DNA from: an uncultured Syntrophobacterales bacterium
GTDB taxonomy: Bacteria; Desulfobacterota; Syntrophia; Syntrophales; UBA5619
Assembly (NCBI GenBank): GCA_903928915.1
Contig: CAIYSL010000014.1
Location: 1-64,000, forward strand
Reading direction: 5' to 3'
DNA length: 64,000 nt
The notes under the pieces are model-generated. The model saw nothing but the letters and a program-made list of their open reading frames with translations. It did no database searches and was not told the DNA's origin. Made by a program: the position numbers and the translations under genes. This document shows positions 58,872 through 64,000 of this stretch, piece after piece (within the stretch, counting starts at the first letter, position 1; every line of letters starts with the position of its first letter).

Positions 58872-61223
58872 ATGATCCAGTTGTCGCAGGGGGGGGCGTT
58901 TGTGCTCCAGGGCCGGTTGATCACGGAGAACGCCGATCGCCTGAGCCTCCGGGAGATCAACAGCCGTCTGGACGGGGCGGACCTTCCGCCCGTGCCCGAC
59001 GAGCCGATCACGCGCGAGCGGGCCCGGCAAGGAACCCTGGCCTACCGGATCCTGAGCAGCCACAACACATCGGGCGACCCGGGCAGCCTCAAGCTCCGGG
59101 TCGATTCGCTGGCCTCCCACGACATCACCTACGTGGGGATCATCCAGACCGCCCGGGCCGGCGGGTTGCAGGAGTTCCCCGTTCCGTACGCCCTCACCAA
59201 CTGCCACAACAGCCTCTGCGCCGTCGGTGGGACGATCAACGAAGACGACCACCTCTTCGGACTGTCGGCCGCCCGGAAATACGGAGGGGTCTACGTACCG
59301 GCCCACCAGGCGGTCATCCACCAGTACGTCCGGGAGATGATGGCCGGGTGCGGCCGGATGATCATGGCCTCGGACAGCCACACCCGGTACGGCGCGCTCG
59401 GCACGATGGGGTTCGGCGAGGGGGGGCCGGAGATCGTCAAGCAGCTCCTGGGGCGGACGTACGACCTGGCATACCCCGACGTGGTGGCCGTGTACCTGCA
59501 CGGCAGGCCCGCCCCGGGGGTGGGTCCGCAGGATGTGGCGCTCGCCCTGATCGGGGCCGTGTTCGCCAAGGGGTTCGTGAAGAACAAGGTCATGGAATTC
59601 ATCGGCCCGGGTGTGACCGAGCTCCCGATCGACTTCCGCAACGGCATCGACGTGATGACCACCGAGACGACCTGCCTCTCCTCGATCTGGCGGACGGACG
59701 AGACGGTGGAACGCTGGTACCGCACCCACGGCCGGCCGGAGGAGTACCGTCTTCTGGAACCGGACGCCGTGACCTGGTACGACGGGATCATCGATCTGGA
59801 CCTCGGGAAGGTGGAACCGATGATCGCCCTGCCCTTCCATCCCAGCAACGTCTGGCCCATCGCCCAGCTGCACCAAAACGCCCGCGAGATCCTGCGGGAG
59901 GTGGAAGCGGAAGCAAACCGGCAGCTGGAATACCCGAACCTGAAGCTCCGACTGGCAGACAAGCTTGTCGGGGGGAGGCTCAAGGCGGACCAGGGCGTCG
60001 TGGTCGGCTGCGCCGGCGGTACCTTCGACAACATCGTCACGATGGCGCAGATGCTGGAGGGGAAAACCATCGGCAACGGCGAGTTCGCCCTGAGCGTTTA
60101 CCCCGCCAGCCAGCCGATATTCCTCGAGCTGACCAGGAACGGCTCTCTGGAAAGACTGATGGAGGCAGGAACGGTGATCCGAACCGCCTTCTGCGGCCCC
60201 TGCTTCGGCGCAGGGGACACGCCGGCGAACAACGCCCTCTGCGTCCGGCACACGACGCGAAATTTCCCGAACCGCGAAGGCTCGATCCCCGGCCAGGGCC
60301 AATTGGCTTCCGTGGCCCTGATGGACGCCCGGTCGATCGCTGCCACGGCGATGAACGGCGGGGTCGTAACACCGGCCACGGAGGTCGCTATCCCCGGCCG
60401 GCGGAAGACCTACCGCTTCGACGCGCGCATCTACGACCACCGCATCTACCGGGGATTCGGGAAGGCCCGCCCGGAGGAGGAGCTGCGGTTCGGACCGAAC
60501 ATCGCCGACTGGCCGAAGATGGAACCGCTCCCCGAGAACCTGCTGCTCAGGGTCGTCTCGGTCATCCGCGATCCGGTCACCACGACCGACGAACTGATCC
60601 CGTCGGGAGAGACGGCATCCTACCGCTCGAACCCGTTGAAGCTCGCCGAGTTTACCCTGGCGCGGAAAGACCCCGGGTACGTCGCCCGGGCCAAGGCCGT
60701 CCAGAAGCTGGAGGCCCAGCGGCTTGCGGTGCGGGCGGCGGGAGGCGGAGGCGTGCCCGCTGATTTCTCCGCGGCGCTCGCTCCTTTCTGGACGGAAGGA
60801 AGACCGACGCCCGCGGAGATCAGCCGGTTCGTCGCCGATACCGGGCTCGGGAGCGTCATATTCGCCGTCAAGCCCGGCGACGGATCGGCCCGGGAACAGG
60901 CGGCGTCCTGCCAGAAGGTGCTCGGCGGTCAGGCGAACATCGCCCGGGAATACGCCACGAAGCGGTACCGGAGCAACCTGATCAACTGGGGGATGCTGCC
61001 GTTCACCGTCGGGGAAGAAGGGGCGTCCGGGCTTGCCGTCGACGACCTCATCTTCGTTCCGGGGATTCGCCGCGCCGTCCAGGAGGGAAGCGAGAAGATC
61101 CCCGGCTTCCTCATTCGTGAAGGAAAGCGTACACCGCTGGAGCTGCGGCTGGAAGGGCTCTCCCCGGAAGACCGGGCGATCATCCTGGCCGGATCACTGA
61201 TCAACTCCTACGCCGCCCCGTGA
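58872..61223 (+). CDS. Aconitase-superfamily hydratase (YbhJ-like)
   Basis: Large hydratase of 783 residues. Iron-sulfur ligands expected of the family: Cys near residue 379 (VVVGCAGGTFDNI) and a CxxC near 440-443 (AFCGPCFGAGDTPANNA). Also MASDSHTRYGALGTMGFGEGGPEIVK, MEFIGPGVTELPIDFRNGIDVMTTETTCLSSI and a C-terminal swivel-type domain. It most resembles the uncharacterised YbhJ group rather than AcnA, AcnB or LeuC. GAGGAGAGG precedes the ATG. The reaction is probably (de)hydration of a tri- or dicarboxylate; the substrate is unknown. Confidence 0.82.
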   Translation: MIQLSQGGAFVLQGRLITENADRLSLREINSRLDGADLPPVPDEPITRERARQGTLAYRILSSHNTSGDPGSLKLRVDSLASHDITYVGIIQTARAGGLQEFPVPYALTNCHNSLCAVGGTINEDDHLFGLSAARKYGGVYVPAHQAVIHQYVREMMAGCGRMIMASDSHTRYGALGTMGFGEGGPEIVKQLLGRTYDLAYPDVVAVYLHGRPAPGVGPQDVALALIGAVFAKGFVKNKVMEFIGPGVTELPIDFRNGIDVMTTETTCLSSIWRTDETVERWYRTHGRPEEYRLLEPDAVTWYDGIIDLDLGKVEPMIALPFHPSNVWPIAQLHQNAREILREVEAEANRQLEYPNLKLRLADKLVGGRLKADQGVVVGCAGGTFDNIVTMAQMLEGKTIGNGEFALSVYPASQPIFLELTRNGSLERLMEAGTVIRTAFCGPCFGAGDTPANNALCVRHTTRNFPNREGSIPGQGQLASVALMDARSIAATAMNGGVVTPATEVAIPGRRKTYRFDARIYDHRIYRGFGKARPEEELRFGPNIADWPKMEPLPENLLLRVVSVIRDPVTTTDELIPSGETASYRSNPLKLAEFTLARKDPGYVARAKAVQKLEAQRLAVRAAGGGGVPADFSAALAPFWTEGRPTPAEISRFVADTGLGSVIFAVKPGDGSAREQAASCQKVLGGQANIAREYATKRYRSNLINWGMLPFTVGEEGASGLAVDDLIFVPGIRRAVQEGSEKIPGFLIREGKRTPLELRLEGLSPEDRAIILAGSLINSYAAP

Positions 61224-61348
61224 CAGACGATCCGGGCCCGAGCCGCTGCCGCATCCCCGCACGCCCGGTTCCACCGCAGCGCCCGGGAAGTCGCACGGGT
61301 CCCCGGCGGAGCGCCCCGTGGTGGCCCGGCACGACGGTCACGGTGAGA

Positions 61349-62288
61349 TCAGACCCCGCTTTCTTTCATCTCCTGTAGGCAGAGCCCGATGGCGGCTTCC
61401 AGCCGCTGCCGGGCCAGCGCAGGTGAAAAGAGCGATCGGTAGCCGAACAACCGCTCGGCCTTGGCCGTCGACAGCTCCCAGCGGTCGGCGAGGAACTGGG
61501 CACCCTTCCAGTCCCGGGCCGGAACCACGTCCAGATGCGAAGCCGAATCCACAATCCCGATGATCATCCGGGCGACCTCTTTCCATTCCAGGTAGACGGT
61601 TGCCAAGTTGAAGACCTGACCGATGCTCGCCGTGGCCGGCAACGCGCGGAGGATGGCGCTGCAAAGGTCCTCGTGGTCGAGGAAGCTGCCGCCCGCCTCG
61701 TCGGGAACCGCGAGCGGCCGTCCTGCCTGAGCAAGTGCAATCATGTCCCGCAGGTGCCTGCCGCCGATCCGCTCTCCGAAGGACCACCAGAAGCGAAACA
61801 GGGTCACCGGCAGTCCCCGCAGTCCGCCGTAGGCGAGCGCCAGTTTTTCCGCAGTCAGTTTGGCGACGGCGTAGAAGGGTTTGCGCGACTTTTCGACGAG
61901 CGGTGGGGCTTCCTCGGTTATGGGGACATGGCGCGGTTTGCCGTACACCACTGCCGTACTCGCATAGAACAGGCGGGGAAACCCGGGCTGCCGCACAGCC
62001 ATCCAGCAGAACGACGTGCCCTTTCAGGTCGCTCTCCAGCAGGACGAAGGGATCGTCGGAAAAGGACCAGGCCAGATGAATTACCGCATCCACGTCCCGG
62101 AGCGCCTGATGAACGACCCGCGCGTCCTCCAACGCGCCGCAGAGGTATGCCGGGTTTCCCTCCCCTGAAGGCGCCGCCGCAGATTCGACCTGCTTGTCCA
62201 GGATCCGCACACGATGGCCCGCGCTGATCAGCAATCGCGTCAGATCCCGGCCGATCGATCCGGCGCCACCGGTAATCAGGAAGTGCAT
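61349..62288 (-). pseudogene. NAD-dependent sugar epimerase/dehydratase, frameshifted
   Basis: The gene starts at ATG 62288 (MHFLITGGAGSIGRDLTRLL) after GGGGAGGGG. The normal fold runs to about LKGHVVLLDG near 62000 and then the frame is lost; the rest (QPGFPRLFYASTAVVYGKPR, KPFYAVAKLTAEKLALAY with the YxxxK pair, LFRFWWSFGERIGG) is in another frame from about 62002. One extra base, or two missing, in 61985-62005 would restore the usual LLDxxxxxGxxRxxYAST junction. It could be a real pseudogene or an error. It follows tctA on the minus strand. Confidence 0.8.
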
Positions 62289-62311
62289 CCGCCCCTCCCC
62301 CCAGCTACCTG

Positions 62312-63817
62312 CTATTTCTTGCTCAGCAGCTTCTTCTTCCACTCCGATATGACGGGCCAGAAGAAGATGGTCAGCGCCACGATCATGATCGGCAGGGCGA
62401 TGGGCGGCCGGAAGAAGATGAGCGGGTTTCCCTGTCCCATGATCAGGGCCTGACGCATCGCCTGCTCCGCCATGTTTCCCAGGACGAGAGCGAGCACCAT
62501 CGGCGCGATCGGGTAGTCGAGCTTCTTGAACAGGTACCCGAGAACGCCGAAGATCATCATGTACCAGACGTCGATCATCCGATTGTTCACCGCGTAGGCG
62601 CCAATGGCGCAAACATAGATGATCGCCGGCATCAGGATGGCGAACCGAACCTTGAGGACTGCAGCGAAGAGCGGCGCAAAGATCAGGACCAGGAAGAAGC
62701 CGATTATGTTCCCCACCCAGCAGCTGGCGATCAGCCCCCAGACGAAATCGGCGTGTTCCTTGAAGAGCATCGGCCCCGGGGTAAGCCCGAAGATCATAAG
62801 CCCGCCCATGATCACGGCCATCGTGGGCGATCCGGGGATCCCGAGGGTGATCATCGGGAGGGTCGCCGAGGTCCCGGCGCCATGGGCGGCGGACTCCGGG
62901 GCGATAATCCCGTTGGAAGCCCCTTTGCCGAACTCATCCTTGTTCTTCGCCGACTCTTTTGCAAACCCATAGGACATGAAGGATGCCGGGGTCGCGCCGC
63001 CCGGCGTTACCCCCATCCAGCACCCGATGACCGCCCCCATCAACGCGGTCTTGATGTACCGCCCCACCTCCTTGACGCCTTCGATGACGTCTTTCATGCC
63101 CACCCGGGCCACGAGCCCCTCCACCTTCAGCCCCTCTTCGACGGTGAGGAAGATCTCCCCGAGGCCGAAGAGCCCGATGACCGCAACGATGAAGTTGAAC
63201 CCGCCCATCAGGAAGGTCGTCTCGAAGGTGATGCGGAGCGAGCCGCTGACGATATCCATCCCCACTGCCGCCAACGCGAAACCGAACAGGATCGCCGCCA
63301 CGGTCTTGACGGGCGATTTCCCGCCCAGCCCTACAAAGGCGCTGAAGGTCAGCATCATGACCGAGAAGATCTCCGCCGGTCCGAACCTGAGCGCGATTGA
63401 AGCGATGATCGGGGCGAGAAAGGTAAGGATGAAGACGCCGACGATCGCCCCGATCCCGTGGGAGATGAAGGAAAGGACGAGAGCCTTGCCCGCCTTCCCG
63501 GACTTGGCCATGGGGTAGCCGTCGAAGGTGACGGCCACCGACCAGGGCTCTCCGGGGATGTTGAAGAGGATCGATGTGATGCTCCCTCCGTAGAGGGCCC
63601 CCCAGTAGATGCTCGACAGGAGGATCACCCCGGTTGTGGCCGGCATGACGACCACGACGGGGATGAGGATGGCGACGCCGTTGGCACCGCCCAGTCCGGG
63701 CAGAACCCCGACGATGATGCCCAGGATCAGCCCGATGCATGCGATCAACAGATTGTACGGCTGAAACGCGACACCAAGCCCCATGAGGAGATTATTGAAG
63801 TCTGCAAAAAATGACAT
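62312..63817 (-). CDS. tctA: Tripartite tricarboxylate transporter large permease TctA
   Basis: Inner-membrane transporter of 501 residues with about eleven or twelve helices. [116 protein letters not shown] and DYPIAPMVLALVLGNMAE are family signatures. It works with TctB and a periplasmic TctC binding protein. The tctB tail lies 60 bases upstream on the same strand; tctC is presumably beyond the window. Confidence 0.96.
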   Translation of the reverse strand: MSFFADFNNLLMGLGVAFQPYNLLIACIGLILGIIVGVLPGLGGANGVAILIPVVVVMPATTGVILLSSIYWGALYGGSITSILFNIPGEPWSVAVTFDGYPMAKSGKAGKALVLSFISHGIGAIVGVFILTFLAPIIASIALRFGPAEIFSVMMLTFSAFVGLGGKSPVKTVAAILFGFALAAVGMDIVSGSLRITFETTFLMGGFNFIVAVIGLFGLGEIFLTVEEGLKVEGLVARVGMKDVIEGVKEVGRYIKTALMGAVIGCWMGVTPGGATPASFMSYGFAKESAKNKDEFGKGASNGIIAPESAAHGAGTSATLPMITLGIPGSPTMAVIMGGLMIFGLTPGPMLFKEHADFVWGLIASCWVGNIIGFFLVLIFAPLFAAVLKVRFAILMPAIIYVCAIGAYAVNNRMIDVWYMMIFGVLGYLFKKLDYPIAPMVLALVLGNMAEQAMRQALIMGQGNPLIFFRPPIALPIMIVALTIFFWPVISEWKKKLLSKK

Positions 63818-63877
63818 GGTACACGCCCCCTTCTTTGTTTGTCTCGATCAAGGATCGGAATACCACAGACCCGGTTC

Positions 63878-64000
63878 TCAGAACGGGATCAATATATCTC
63901 CCCACAGCCCCTGGGGGAGAGGCACGAGAAAAAGCTTGTCGAACGCGATGTACAGCGACAGCGGAACGAGGAGGCTCACAAGCAGTGTCTTCACCCAGGC
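63878..64000 (-). CDS. tctB: Tripartite tricarboxylate transporter small permease TctB, truncated by the window
   Basis: Open to the window edge on the minus strand and too short for the ORF track. It encodes AWVKTLLVSLLVPLSLYIAF then DKLFLVPLPQGLWGDILIPF and a TGA stop, the typical last helix and LPxG tail of TctB. It is followed 60 bases later by tctA. Confidence 0.85.
   Translation of the reverse strand, partial: AWVKTLLVSLLVPLSLYIAFDKLFLVPLPQGLWGDILIPF

Noticed and set aside
58677-60440. 587-residue minus-strand ORF opposite the hydratase
   Set aside because: No recognisable motif, and the hydratase with its iron-sulfur ligands is on the plus strand.

Overview
The window is a stretch of a high-GC bacterial chromosome, densely coded on both strands. 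Gene order and families point to the former Deltaproteobacteria (Desulfobacterota), most plausibly an anaerobe of the Syntrophia type. The evidence is the ADNYDYAVAA tmRNA tag, the thrS-infC-rpmI-rplT-pheS-pheT-ihfA-merR order, the argS-SPOR-ffh-rpsP-khpA-rimM-trmD-rplS-rnhB-yraN order, a PxxKW-type cysteine-rich protein, a ferredoxin-dependent 2-oxoacid oxidoreductase, and an ATP synthase subunit c with an N-terminal leader. The lineage is an inference; no rRNA gene is present.

Layout. 1-3949: end of a kdp potassium-uptake operon (kdpC tail, kdpD, kdpE). 3950-5217: a small zinc-finger ORF with two frameshifts, then tmRNA (ssrA) and smpB, both on the minus strand. 5275-13124: ttcA-like thiolase of tRNA, enolase, plsB, and a reduced PTS set (EI, HPr, one IID protein). 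13426-13975: a promoter followed almost at once by a strong intrinsic terminator, then the PxxKW gene. 14002-21616: one long minus-strand translation operon, tRNA-Val upstream. 21685-25090: pgsA, an envelope trio and rsmI. 25275-27607: a UDP-xylose synthesis pair. 27662-35185: a second long minus-strand translation and secretion operon, with a 57-residue Cys-rich ORF at its upstream end. 35370-42093: type IV pilus minor pilins, a PilY1 adhesin with a Cys-rich insert, and prepilin peptidase. 42112-47944: nucleotide-sugar genes, ribD, an FAD dehydrogenase, an orphan NusG paralogue and a 2-hydroxyacid dehydrogenase. 48045-53167: an unknown secreted protein, a VOR-type oxidoreductase operon with an ACT protein, and a release-factor-like rescue protein. 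53262-57747: F0 ATP synthase genes split over two strands around hemL and a UDP-glucuronate 4-epimerase. 57947-64000: an HpcH/HpaI aldolase, an aconitase-like hydratase, a frameshifted sugar epimerase, and a TctA/TctB carboxylate transporter cut by the window edge.

The strongest leads for something not well described are the aldolase-hydratase-Tct locus (a possible hydroxy-acid or tricarboxylate pathway), the Cys-repeat insert in the PilY1 vWA domain, the short promoter-terminator unit ahead of the PxxKW gene, and the envelope trio next to rsmI. Very clear single-gene observations are the AUC start codon of infC and two probable frameshifted genes. All product calls are by eye from motifs and family memory; no database search was run.
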